Shown here piece after piece: positions 21,829 through 32,885 of a DNA stretch of 64,000 nt. Below the pieces are notes generated by a model that ran no database searches, was not told the origin of the DNA, and worked only from the letters and a program-made list of their open reading frames with translations. How positions within the stretch are numbered: position 1 is the first letter of the stretch; each line of letters opens with the position of its first letter. The translations under genes were made by a program, and so were the position numbers. Origin of the DNA: Tetradesmus obliquus (Eukaryota; Chlorophyta; Chlorophyceae; Sphaeropleales; Scenedesmaceae); assembly GCA_030272155.1 (NCBI GenBank), contig CP126192.1, forward strand, positions 4,746,501 to 4,810,500, given 5' to 3'.

Positions 21829-23457
21829 ATGGGGCCAGGCAACACCTTTGATCCGGTGTGGACGCTGATGACCATGTTTACTATAATGGAGGTGAGCATT
21901 TTGAACTTATAGCTGAGGCGTGCTGGCACCCTTGGCAGGCTGGCACAGCAGCAGAGTCACTAGTGGCAGTTCATGCAGGCAACTGCCACCAACTGCTGCG
22001 CATGTACTGCACGAGCGGTGCAAGCAACCTGTTGCTTCTTGAACTCAGTACAAACCACCTGCAATGAGAGCCAGTACTCTGCAGCATCACACAGCACCTA
22101 CATGCTGCTGACAGGTTGCTGATGTCCCATCCAGAGCAGATCTGCAGCTGTAAAAGCTATTTCGCATCACAGCAGAGGATACGCTAAACCAGGTTCTGCT
22201 ATGCTGTGATACTTGAATCTGCAACTTTCCAAACAAATTTCAGGTGGTCATTGTTGCGCTGCTGGTGATGCCCATGCCCAGCAACAAAGTGCGCGGCATG
22301 GTGCAGGGCACCATCAACAAGTTCTGGCACTCGCAGGAGTATGTGAAGAAGACAAGTGAGCAGCACTGCCAGGACAGGCAGCATCCGACAGCTGCTGCCA
22401 AGCATGCAGATCAGGCATGCTGCTGACAGCAGCAATGGCCTCAGAAAATGCACCTTCATTACTTTCTATTAGCGGCGACGGTGTGTGCAGGATTGTGGCG
22501 TAGGCGGCTACCAGTGTGATGTGCTTGTCAACTGTGAAATTGGTGCACTCCCACGTGGTCCCTCACATGGCATCCGTTGTGTGTCCTCCGCGCTCTGGTG
22601 CAGGCTGGGTCATGCTTACACTGAACTCCTACTACGTGTACGGTGAGCAGTACTGCTGGAAGGCAGCAGCACTGCCAACGGCGGACAATGTGCTGGCACG
22701 GCAGCTGTGTCCAGCCGAGCAATACCGTTGATTGCATGCTGCACACATGCTCGCTCCAGCCATGGTCAAGTCACCAGCACAGCTTCTGCAGCAGGGCAAC
22801 ACGTGCCGTGCATGCTGAGTACACCACACCAAAGCTCGCAGCTACCCAGCACCCAAGCGCGTGCATCACCCGTATCAAGCATGTGGTCTATGATCATTGC
22901 CGAGCCGCACTCTGTTTGGTGCGGCCTGCAGACTCGGCGCGGCAGCTGATTGAGCACAACAAGATCTACGCGGCCAGCTGTGAGGCCTACTCGCTGGCGC
23001 TGTACTTTCAGCGCAACCTGCTCATCTCCGGCGGCAGGTGCGCAGTGCGCATGCAGCGCTGACGTCACAGGAAGAAAGTATTACTTTGCTTGCGAGCATC
23101 GTGTTTGGTCATAAACCTAGTGTGTCCTGTGAAACTGGCGCCATTTCGCACAAACTGACAGCTCACGCCCCTGGTCCCGCCTGCTGATGTTGCTGGCCGC
23201 TGTGCAGCGTGTTCCTCTTCTTTGTGATGCGGCGGCTGCTGGACATCCAGGGCCAGCTCTTTGAGACGCGCGCACTGGCAAAGGAGGCGGCAGTGCAGCA
23301 GCAGCAGCTGCTGGACAGCCAGCCGTCGGGTGCGCCAGCCTCTGAGCAGCACCGCAAGCTGCAGCACATGCTGAGCAAGCTGGACCGCGCTATTTCGAAT
23401 GTGTCAGGGGACAGTGAGGCAGCAGCTGCAGCTGTCAGGGCAGCGAAGCTTGAATGA
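21829..23457 (+). CDS. BAP31-like ER membrane protein
   Basis: Five exons join in phase: 21829-21891, 22244-22355, 22604-22642, 22932-23037 and 23208-23457, giving 189 aa. The N-terminus (NTFDPVWTLMTMFTIMEVVI...LLVMPMPSNK) is the first membrane helix. A second helix is WVMLTLNSYYVY, and the third is LALYFQRNLLISGGSVFLFF followed by MRRLLDIQGQL. RNL(L/Y)I(S/A)G...RRL is the diagnostic stretch of the Bap31/Bap29/Yet family. The C-terminal 55 residues are a polar, Gln/Ala-rich helix likely to form a coiled coil, shorter than in animals and without an obvious KKxx retrieval motif. Known members are ER chaperone/export factors for membrane proteins. The start ATG is the first in frame and sits 298 bp from the divergent PCCA start. 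Confidence 0.85.
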
Positions 23458-24791
23458 CAGGCGGATGGGGGTTGTTGTGTGGTTGAGCGGTCAATTCCTA
23501 GGAGTAGATGACATCGGGTTATGTTGATCAGGGCAGTAGCAGGCCTCTGGCTGACCTCGGGCAGCACCGCTGCCCGAGCAGCTGCGGTTCTGCACCTGCG
23601 TCAAGTAGAGCAGAAGTAGCTATATGAGCAGGTGGAGCCACCACGACAGTCTGAATCTTGCCTAGAAGTCACGTATGGTTTGTCGGATGTGTCGTCACCA
23701 TATGCACCGCCTGTTTCTCGGAGTCACGCATGCATCATGATGCTGTACGGCGCGTTGTTGATGCCTGCCGTGCGGCTGGACAATTGACACTGTTACCTTG
23801 CGAACTGAAGACTGTGCATTGTTGTATAGAGCTTTGCGGGTGTGCTAGGATTCCAGGTCTTCATTCTCATCAGTGCAATGGCAACATGCATGCCGCCAGC
23901 ATGTGCGCAGTGCGCATGCAGCTCAGCTCGTTTGGGTGCTGCTTGAGCTGTTGGTTTCAGGCGAATATCATGTTTGGTTGAGTAGCGTTGTGTTCTGGTT
24001 GCAACCAGCCAAGCACTGCTTTATACTGTCAAGGATAGACAGCGCCCTTCCAGGAGCCATGTAAAATCATCATTCAAAAGCTGTGGCCAAACGTGCCGCT
24101 CTGCATTTAGGCCATGGGCGCACACAGCAGTTCGCATGTGGTTCACCCCGGGTTGCCGCAGGCCACTGCTCTTGCTGGGGCTGCATTTCAGGCAGTGCCC
24201 TTTGCATCAAGACAACCACGAGCTTCAAGCTTTACATGGAAAGCATCTTCAAGATGGAATTTGTCAGCAATAGCGTACTATGTTGAACGCAATCTTGCAG
24301 CCCAACATGCAACACCTTCCTACACGCAACTGTGACCATTGTTGCCAATCAAGCATGAGTGCCACTGGCGCTCGCGATACTGCACAAAGGCAAACACACT
24401 TGTTCAGTGTGCGCCATGCGGATGCGTGTGCAGCGGCCACTGCGTGATAGAGATTCAGCACCCAGACCATGTGATTCAGACCGAATGCCACGGACGAGCT
24501 GTTCCACTAAACCAGTAGCACTCCTCGTCGTTGTAAAGCGCATTGCCGGCACTAGCACACTTGCAGCCGATCCCACATGCTGCGTGGTGAGCTGTGAGAC
24601 CTGCTTCTGCTTGCACAGCTGACTGCTCGCGCATGCTGCCAGAACTGACAGCTGCCACTGACAGGAACGCCTGCTCGGCACCACGACTACGGTGGTGCTG
24701 TACCAGTGCCGATTGCCTGCAGCAGTTGCAAGCGCTGCATGCGGCGCTGTGCAGATCAGCGCTCCTGTCAGCCGCCATATGCGTATTTGTA
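23458..24791. other. Convergent intergenic region, BAP31-like / centrin-like
   Basis: About 1.3 kb. ORFs here are Cys/His-rich shadows with no family match and no consistent splice chain. I see no gene. Confidence 0.55.
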
Positions 24792-26014
24792 TCAGTAGTC
24801 GCTGTTGCTGGCCACGATCGCCCTAAATTCCTCTTCGCTGATGGCGCCGTCACCGTCCCTGTCAAACTCTGCGATCATGTCCTTCAGCTCCTCCGGCTCT
24901 ATGTCGCACTGCAGCTGCTTGGCTATCATGGTGAGGTCCTTCAGTGTTATCCTGCCGCTGTGGTTCAGGTCAAACAGCTGGAACGCTCGCCGCACCTCGT
25001 CCTGTGCGTGGCAACAGCAGCGGCGGAGGCAGCAGCAGCATATCCAAGCCGCGTGGGAAGGCTAGCAGGCGCAATCGAGGTGTTCTGCATGCTGATGGCC
25101 TGTTGCTTGGCAGTGCCACTTGCCAGGGTGCCAAGCTGTATTAACAACCATGAAAAGCAATCACAGGAACCAGGTCTGCATGCTGTGCCTTACGGTACAA
25201 TTGCTATAACAGAAGTGAGCTGCAGATAGGGGGAGAGAACACACAGACTGCAATTGAATTGCTGTGCTCGAACGCGCTTGCTCACCTGCGGTGTGCGCTC
25301 TGTTACTTTTGCGCAGAGCAGCTCATTGAAGGCCTGCCAATCTAAGCTGGCATCTTCTGAGTAGCCGTGCTCCCGCAGCAGCTCATGTACATCCTCCTTC
25401 TGCATGCGCAAGCGGCAACAGCAGCAGCAGCGTCTACACAGATTACACCAGGGGAACACAAAAAGGAGAAGTATATTGCTGCCAAGGTCTGGTGTGCTGC
25501 AGGGGTTGCTGGCCTGGCTGCTGAACATGTCTAAAAGGCAAAAGATACCAAGCGATAAAAACAGATGAGCACTGCTGCTGACCCAGCTGTTGCCAGCGCT
25601 GTGACTTGTGTCAGCCGATGTACTGTGTGTGCTGTTGCTGCAGTGTGAGCTGTAAATGTTGGCAAGGACAGCATGCAAATCCAAAAACACTTACAACTAT
25701 GCCTGGTGCAGTGGTAGACAGCTCGCTGCTGATGCAGACACAGCAGCGCTGCTACTCCTTGCCTGCCATGGTGCCTGCATAGCCCCCCCTGCCCTACACG
25801 TAGCATCACTGCTACACACCTTGACAGGGAAGCCCATGGCCCTTAGGGCCACCTTCAAGTGCCTTGCCTGCACATAGCACTCGCCTGCTGCTAGCTTTTC
25901 AAACGCGTATGCTATTTCTGCCTGCTCGTCTTCTGTGACCTCCCTTGGCAGGTTGCGGCCTAGCTTTCTCTGAACATGCATGAACAGCGGGCTGCCATTC
26001 ATGCTGGCATCCAT
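24792..26014 (-). CDS. Centrin-like EF-hand protein with degenerate N-lobe
   Basis: Three exons join at codon boundaries: 26014-25820, 25399-25286 and 25001-24792, giving 172 aa, the usual centrin size. The C-lobe is standard: EF3 loop DLNHSGRITLKD and EF4 loop DRDGDGAISEEE, ending FRAIVASNSDY. The linker AKVTERTPQDEVRRAFQLFD matches centrin MSERDPREEILKAFRLFD. The N-lobe keeps the helices (IAYAFEKLAAGECYVQARHL; EDVHELLREHGYSEDASLDW) but the EF1 and EF2 loops have lost most acidic ligands, so only the C-lobe should bind calcium. An in-frame ATG at 26044 gives an alternative start adding ten hydrophobic residues. Centrins work in basal bodies, nuclear pores and DNA repair; this divergent copy may be a flagellar or cytoskeletal paralogue (inference). 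Confidence 0.85.
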
Positions 26015-26576
26015 GCTGCAGCAAGCTAGTTGCAGTAGGCACAAGGTCTCACAGCCAGGCCCACAACAGCAGCTGATGTATGGGTCGATGTGCAGGGCTT
26101 GTCAGCCCACTGACGTAATGCAAAGGCTGAAATGAACGAAAACACTCTTAAGCTATCAATTCAGAACGGCGTCAGGCGTGGCAGAACTGTAATCGTAATT
26201 TGACTGATGGCTTGTGTTGTTTTTCACCAAACCAGCAGACGTCGATTCAGGCTGATCGATTCATATCTGTCTGTGACTCTGTCTGACCGAGACTACCAAG
26301 CAGGCATCATCGTGTTGATGTTCACGACACCTGTTCAAATGACATGATGTGCCTCTTCCACTCCTGAACCATTGTTGCACTTGTTGCAGGGCTCCATTGC
26401 CCTGTATTGTGGCTCTAGCAGGTTGAATTCATGATTTAGCAGACCCTTTCAGGTGAATGTGCGTGTTTTAGCTGCGCATCAACTGACTCTTCTGGCAGCA
26501 AGCGTGCTGGGCACCATCACCTGCTGTGCCTGTGAATCAACGACACTGCTAGCAGCCCACTACACCAGCAACAGTC
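26015..26576. promoter_or_regulatory. Divergent promoter region centrin-like / DUF1990
   Basis: 562 bp between two divergent start codons. Nothing coding is seen. Individual elements are not identifiable by eye. Confidence 0.5.
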
Positions 26577-29437
26577 ATGTTCTTTGTTTCTTTTACCAAG
26601 CCTACTAAAGCGCAGCAGACAGCCGTCTGTAGCAAAGGCAGCAGGTGTGCACAGCTGCTGCCGCTACAGCTAGTCCCCCCCCCCTGCCACAGTAACAAGT
26701 TGATCACACTGCCAGAGCAACAGCAATTGCACCCAATTACCGAGGTTCTTATGTTGCTGCAGCCTTGGGTTCAACTTCAATAGCGCAGGCGGCTCACGGA
26801 ACGCGCCGCCCCTGCTATCAGCAGCTCAGGAGGATGGCTGGTGGAATGTAGACCACGAACGAATCAAGGTGAGGTAGCAGCGGCAGCAGCAATCAAGCAA
26901 TGCAAATCACACCTCTATCGTGACCTTCTTTTTCTGTGTAGGTAACTGATGGTGTTTTGTTCAGCAGTCTATACGCAGCATTGTGACGTATCACACCACT
27001 GCTGCTGTAGCCTCTGCACCAGGGTGGGCATGCCAACAGCAAGGAAGCTCTGTGCGACAATACGTGAAGCAAAGCAAACCGCGCCTCAAACTGTTGCTAA
27101 GCTGCAGTTCGCAACAACTTCCTTTCTGGATCCTGCAGGTTGGCTATGGCAGGAAGACCTATGAGGCCACTAAGGACATGCTGTGCAGCTGGGGCCAGTT
27201 CCAGCTGCCATGGGCCCAAGTTGACCCTGCCACACCCATCAAGCCAGGCAGCAACGTGTGCGTCACGGCGAACGTGTTTGGGCTCTGGACGGCAGTTCCC
27301 CTGCAGATAGTGTGAGTGGCCCACCATGCTTGCGTCGTTGGTGTTCTGCTGCTATCCATATTAGGGCTCCGGACACTCCAGCTGAAAATGGCGCTAAAAG
27401 ATAAGTGTTATAAATCATTTTGCACACGGATGCTCGCTATGAGCACACGATTCAAACGCAAAATTTTCCTTTATTATTTTGCTATCGAAAAGAGCGCCGA
27501 TTATGGAAGATCGCGCAGATGCGAGCTGCAACTGTCGCCGGGAACAGGTGATGCCGTTGCTGCCGTTGCGTCTGGTTCTTGGAAACCTGCTGTCGATTCT
27601 GCATAGGTATTGGATGGGCCGAGTGCGCACACGCATAGATTAGAAGCGAGGCGTTGATTGCAGTCTGGCTACACGGCTCTCAGAGACAACTGCGACATTA
27701 TACGACTTGCAGAGGTGAGGCAGCTGTGGGTGATGCATAAGCAGCAGCAGCAGCAGCAGCAGCAGCAGGGCAAATGAAGGGACCTTGTACCAGCGCTAAC
27801 GCCTTGAACTATAGCAGAGTGACTAGGTAGGCTGGAAGTGCAGCTACTGTGACAAGGCCTGTAGCGTATATGCTAGCCACGCATGCGTGCACGTGGCTAG
27901 TGCGCACCAGCGCAGCTGAAGCCTGCACGCCATGGTGTACCATAGCAACATGTACAGTGACAGGTGCCGCAGGCTGACCCTGCGCGGGCGTTCACCCCAT
28001 GCTAAGCAGCAGGCCAGTGCTGCCACCAGCAAGATTGCGTGTGACTGCATGTGCTGCTCGAGGGATGGGTATTCCTCACACGCTTGTCTGTAATTTTATG
28101 ACAGTGCGCGTGCTAGCACTTGCACCTGGCTTGGCATGTGGTTTTCTGACTTAACAGCACACACCATGGATTGCATGGTTTTGGGTGAGATATTCCACAC
28201 CAAATGTGTGTACTGCACACACTCACACAAGTATTCCACACTGCTATATGCGATAATGCGCACGAATGTGACGTCCTGCTGCGCTGTGTGCGGCGGTGTA
28301 AGAGATTTGCGCTGCAACAGCGACCTGCCCAGACTCAATCAGACACCCCATGCAAGTCCGGCTTTTTCTGCTCACTGCTATTGCACTACAGAGGCTTTAA
28401 AATAGGCAAGGGGTGCACTTTGACGGTTTTTCATTTTTAGCATTGTTAGCTTTTTTATTGATTTTTACTGGTGCGACACATCAACATTAACACATTACAT
28501 TTGCCTGCCAGCAGCCAACGGCGGCACAGCAAACTAGATCTGCGAGCATGATGCAGACCTGCAGTGAGATCGCACCTGTGAGAAGCACCTGGTCTGATGC
28601 CAGCCAGAGTCAAGCAGCATGCTGTAGTCTGATTACATGCTGCAGGGTGCATTGACGCCGTCAGCACTGTGCCAGCTGCAGGTCTGACTGGTCGCTGAAA
28701 GTCATCATGTATATGCTACAGGTACAAGCAGGAAGGGCGGTGGAGCAGAGATGCAGAGCTGGGGCAGCAGCAGCAGCACAGCAAGCAGCAACAGCAGCAG
28801 TTGACGGGCACTGCCAGCAGCAGCAGCAGCAGCAGCAGGCGGCGCTCCTGGTTTGGCGGCAGCAGGCAACAGCGGCATGGGCAGCAGCTGAGCTATGCAC
28901 ACGCCTGCCTGCACACGCACTACCTTGCCGGCGAGGAGCGGTTCAGGGTGGAGTGGGACAAGAGTGACGACTCAGTTTGGTGAGCACAGCGCCGCCACAG
29001 AGAGACTGGCACAGAACATGGGCTGTTACTGTATACATGTCCACATAGCATTGCTTGCCTGGCAGCACAGTGCAGCAAGCAAGGTTGTGTGTGTGAATGA
29101 GTTGCGTGGGATAACCATGAGCAACGGCACCATGCTCACAAGACGCATAACAGATCTGGTCAATTTGTGTGTTGACTGCCACACTCCATGAATGCGTGCT
29201 GTGTTTTACTGCTGCAGGTACGACATCCTCACCTACTCTCGGCCACACCACCCACTAGCCTTTGTGGGGTACCCCGTGGTGCGGCTGCTGCAGGCGCAGT
29301 TCAGGCAGCAGTCGATGCGTGCAGTAGCGCGCGCAGCAGCGGTGCACACAGTGGACGCCAGCTTGGACGATGTCACTAGGAAGAGGGTTGAGAACTTTGA
29401 GGCTGGCTTTGTCAGCTCAGCAGCAGGCAGGCGATAG
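26577..29437 (+). CDS. DUF1990 (UPF0548) family protein with poly-Q/S insertion
   Basis: Five exons join in phase: 26577-26644, 26763-26868, 27139-27311, 28722-28979 and 29218-29437, giving 274 aa. The start MFFVSFTKPTKAQQTAV parallels the plant family member start (MVFLSWGRPS...). Other conserved parts are DGWWNVDHERIKVGYGRKTY, WAQVDPATPIKPG, LWTAVPLQIVY, HYLAGEERFRVEWDKSDDSV, WYDILTYSRPHHPLAFVGYP and LLQAQFRQQS. Exon 4 carries an extra segment of about 50 residues of Gln and Ser repeats between the fifth strand and the HYLAGEE motif, coded by CAG/AGC repeats; Arabidopsis has no such insert (from memory). The family has no settled biochemical function; Arabidopsis At2g17695 is linked to high-light acclimation literature only loosely in my memory, so I claim no role. 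The intron before exon 4 is unusually long (1.4 kb). Confidence 0.88.
27400..27650. other. AT-richer anonymous segment inside DUF1990 intron 3
   Basis: The block around 27405-27500 is clearly AT-richer than its flanks (TTTTCCTTTATTATTTTGCT) and is followed by GATCGCGCAGATGCGAGC. It may be an inserted non-autonomous element, but I find no target-site duplication or terminal repeat. A CAG microsatellite follows at 27741-27768. Confidence 0.3.
27741..27768. repeat. CAG microsatellite
   Basis: About nine CAG units in DUF1990 intron 3, sense strand CAG. Confidence 0.9.
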
Positions 29438-30335
29438 GTGTTGCTCGGCACGTCGACATGTGGCCACTCAGTGAGCGCTGTGCAGTGCAGGCAGTAGCAC
29501 TAGCAGTCCTGGCCAACACTGCGTCTGAAGAATGAGTGGCTGATGCTGGTCAGTTTGAGGATGCTTGCAGTACTGGGCCCGGTAGGGTGTGCATTCGGTG
29601 CTGACGTGCTGGCATGCTGACGCGATGTAAGTCACTATCTGCTCTGATCAAAGTTTCATGAGGCTGTATTGAAGGTTGAAAAGGGAATGGTTACTTTGCT
29701 TGTTACCAGTTACCAGTTGTTACCAGTTACCAGTTACCAAAGTAGGGCCACAAGCCCACCCACTAAGGAGCCAGACAAGGCTCATTGTACTGATGTGACA
29801 CTGAGGACCCACAGGCCAAGCAGTCACCTTCACACTACAGTCAGCAAAAGCAGTGCAGCTCACAGCCGCCAGCGGCAAGCACCTCAGCTAGCTGCTTTTG
29901 CATCACGCATTCAAGCGTCAAAGAATTCAGCCGCTGCAGCCTCAGCAGCAGCCACGCTAACTTGACACCAAAGACAGGCAAGCACCTCAGCTGCCCTTGC
30001 ATCACGCATTTAAGCGTCCAAGATATCTTGGTTAGAGCCTCTGCAGCCTCAGCAGCAGCCAAACGCTACCTTGACACCAAACAACACTCTTTGACCGCTG
30101 CACACACTTCAATCTAGCAAGCTCATGGTGGGCGCAACAGCCACTGGTCACAGGCCAACCTACTAGGCTGGCAGCCTAGGACAACTTGCTACACAACTGT
30201 TATACACTGTGCCCTGTAGCCCGCCCACTGGGCAGCAGCTATGACCCACTGGCATGTGCAGCTCTAAGTAAGGTGCACACTCACAGGTCAGCAGCCCGGC
30301 CTCAGCTGCTGCAGCTGCTGCGGCTGTCTGCCCTG
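29438..30335. other. Intergenic region with two tandem repeats
   Basis: 3' flank of DUF1990 and of the convergent poly-Q gene. It has a TTACCAGT-type minisatellite at 29702-29740 and a tandem duplication of about 105 bp at 29875-30085. TGTAA, the chlorophyte poly(A) signal, occurs near 29625. No gene seen. Confidence 0.6.
29875..30085. repeat. Tandem duplication, about 105-bp unit, two copies
   Basis: GCAAGCACCTCAGCT...CATCACGCATT(C/T)AAGCGTC...GCAGCCTCAGCAGCAGCC...TTGACACCAAA occurs twice with small indels. Confidence 0.85.
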
Positions 30336-31329
30336 CTAGCCCAGCCGCCTGGAGCCAATGGCGCAGCTGCCGATGCCCTCCCAGCACTCAGCAGCTGACT
30401 GCGGCGCGCCCTCAAGCCCAATCATGCCGTCATCCTGCGCAGCGGGCATGCAGGCGCAGCAAGTTGGGTGCAGTGAGCGGCACACGCAATGACATTGCGG
30501 ATGACACTTCTGCACAACCAAGCGCTTCTTGTGCGACTAGCTGAGACATGCATTGTCTAGATGCGCGGAGATTGCACATGAAGGTTCAAGCCCACACGAC
30601 CCCTTCCTTAACTTACGCGGGTGTTAAGTGTGAACACACCACGCGTATCTCATTCATTCATTCATTCATTCATTCATTCATTCATTCATTCATTCATTCA
30701 TTCATTCATTCATTCATTCATTCATTCATTCATTCATTCATTCATTCATTCATTCATTCAAGCCCGCGATTGCGCATGAGTTGATGTTGAGTGCACACAG
30801 AACCAACGCAACATGAAGGCAGCTCATGGCAGCCAGCACAGCCGCACTCACCATCCAGTTGCTTGCGCTGTCCCCCCAGTGGTCAAAGATGCCAAGCAGC
30901 TGTGCGGGCGCCTCACTCGGTCCCTGCTGCCTGCTGGGGGCAAGCCGCAGCCCTTGCACGCAGCTGCTGCTGCTGCTGTTGGCAGCACCCCTGCTGCGCC
31001 TGCCACCGCGGCTCAGGCCTGTTTGCCGCTGTCTCTGCCGCTTCTGCAGCGGCAGCGGCGGCTGCGGCTGCTGTTGCTGCTGCTGCCGTGGCTGCCAGGT
31101 GGGTGCTGATGCGCGTGGTTGCTGCTGCCGAAGGCAGGGCCTGTATGCTTGCTGCTGCCCATGTGCTTGATGCTGTTGCGGTTGCTGGCTACGCTGTGTT
31201 GGCTGAATGGCTGTCTGTCCCCAGCTCTGCTGCAGGCTTGGCTGCTGCCATTGCTGCTGTTGTGGGTTCTGCTCCTGCTGCTGCTGCTGCTGCTGCTGAT
31301 TACTACTGCCTACACGCTGGAGATGCCAG

Positions 31330-31368
<39 letters not shown>

Positions 31369-32247
31369 AGCAGCAGCAGCGGTGGCCGCAGGTGGTAGGG
31401 CTGCTGCTGCTGCTCCCAGTGATGGTGCTTATGACTGCTAACATGCTGAGGATGCTGCGGCGGCGGCTGGTGGTAGGGCGGCAGCTGCTGCTGCTGCTGC
31501 TCCTGCTGCTGCGTCTCTGCATCTTCCAGCTCCTGCAACTCTGTATCCACATGCTGCTGCAGTTGACCTTGTGGCAGCATCACACCACAGAGAGGGCAGC
31601 TTTGCATGCTGCCCGCGGCCTGTGCGTTTGTGACAGCGTTTGCCTGGTGTGGTGCGCTTTGTACAGGAACAGCCCGAAGGTCCCGCTGCCGCTGCTTTGC
31701 GCAAGCCTGTTGTGCTGCAGCATGCTGCCTTGCTGCTGCATGCAAGCTGTCTGAACCAGCTACTGTGGGCCCTGCAAACTGAGCACTTGCTGCCGTGCTG
31801 CTGTTGCTGTATACTGCAGCTGATGGGCCCACACCAGCGCCTGCACCACTTGGCTTGCACAGCTCCTGCTGCTTCTTTGCTGCAGGCAACTTGACCGCTG
31901 CCAGGTAGCTGGCAACATCACAACCAGGAGCTTGTGATGTGTGCAAGCTTTCGGCAGGTGCTTGCAAGCTGCTGGTCAAAGCAGCAGCTTGCAAGCTGCT
32001 GGTCAAAGCAGCGCCACTCAACACAACCCTTGGCTTCTTTGCTACATGGTGCTGGTGCTGCTGCTCCACTTGCTGCTGTGATGTTGGCCTGTGCGTCCCT
32101 GAGCGCTGCTGCTGGGCAAAAGCAGTTGTCCGCTTGTTATTGGATAGCAGGTCAAGAAGGGATATACCCTGCTGCTGCCCCCCACTGCTGCTGCCTTTGC
32201 TGGCACCTCCCTGGCCGTGGTTCCGGCTAGGTTGTTGTGTTGCATCT
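30336..32247 (-). CDS. Poly-Q protein with partial UBZ/C2H-type zinc-finger motif (N-terminus unresolved)
   Basis: The main exon is 32247-30852 and the last exon 30434-30336; they join at a codon boundary to give about 497 residues after an unresolved first exon. The N-part contains ISLLDLLSNNKRTTAFAQQQ and KKPRVVLSGAALTSSLQ. A zinc-finger-like motif CPLCGVMLPQGQLQQHVDTE has C-x2-C-x11-H spacing like UBZ4 fingers, but the fourth ligand position is Glu. About 200 residues of Gln/His/Pro follow (CAG/CTG repeats), then a basic patch (QKRQRQRQTGLSRGGRRSRG). The end reads LLGIFDHWGDSASNWM joined to DDGMIGLEGAPQS and a short tail. I do not recognise the family. The basic and poly-Q make-up suggests a nuclear protein. 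The acceptor TTTGCAG just before 32247, with an upstream in-frame stop, implies a 5' exon between 32.3 and 32.8 kb that I could not place. Confidence 0.55.
30650..30760. repeat. (ATTC)n tetranucleotide microsatellite
   Basis: About 27 perfect ATTC units inside the last intron of the poly-Q gene. Confidence 0.97.
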
Positions 32248-32885
32248 CTGCAAACCGTGGCAGCAGTTCAAGGGCCGCAGTAACACCATTGAAACATCTA
32301 AAGGCAGGGCGACGGACATGCAGCAGCATGGCCTGTGAACAGGAAGGTTCCTGCTCACACTGCTGCTGTTGTGCTGCTCACCCGGCTTGTGCCTTGGCGT
32401 ACTTCCTTATGCCAGCTTGCATAACACCAGCGCTTCATACACCAGTCGTACTACTGCCACAAGCTGATGCGAGGTCGCTCTTTGCTGGTGCTGCAAGCCC
32501 CGTGTCAACAGCCAAGTAGGTTTCTCAGACGCCGACCACTGCAGATTCAAAGCATGCTTTGTTACCAGAGTTTTTGAATTGTTCAAGGAATATGCAGCCG
32601 TGAGACTGCAGTGCACGCAGGGAGTTACGCTAGGCAGCTGGCAAGTTGAACGACAACGTGACTAACGAGTAAGCAGTTCTCATCGGACTTGCAGACAATG
32701 CAGGTGGCTTCGCTCCTGATGTTTAACGGTGCTCTAAGCGCTGTAATATCTCCAGTTCGTCTCTGCAAACCGTAGTATGCTTTCCTTATCAGCACGCCAC
32801 TCAGCTGTAGCATACTGTAGATCGTTCTATAGTTGAGCTCGCGCCCATATTTTCAAACTTTCTCAGGCGTTGCGTGTAAGAAGCC
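32248..32885. promoter_or_regulatory. Divergent 5' region poly-Q gene / MYND-TPR-RING gene
   Basis: Holds the promoter of the plus-strand gene and probably the missing first exon of the minus-strand gene. A 62-codon minus-strand ORF (32813-32625, with CIVCKSDENC) is open but I could not connect it. Confidence 0.4.

Noticed and set aside
30791-31754. Long plus-strand Ala/Leu-rich ORFs
   Set aside because: Antisense of the poly-Q exon; no motif or splice support.
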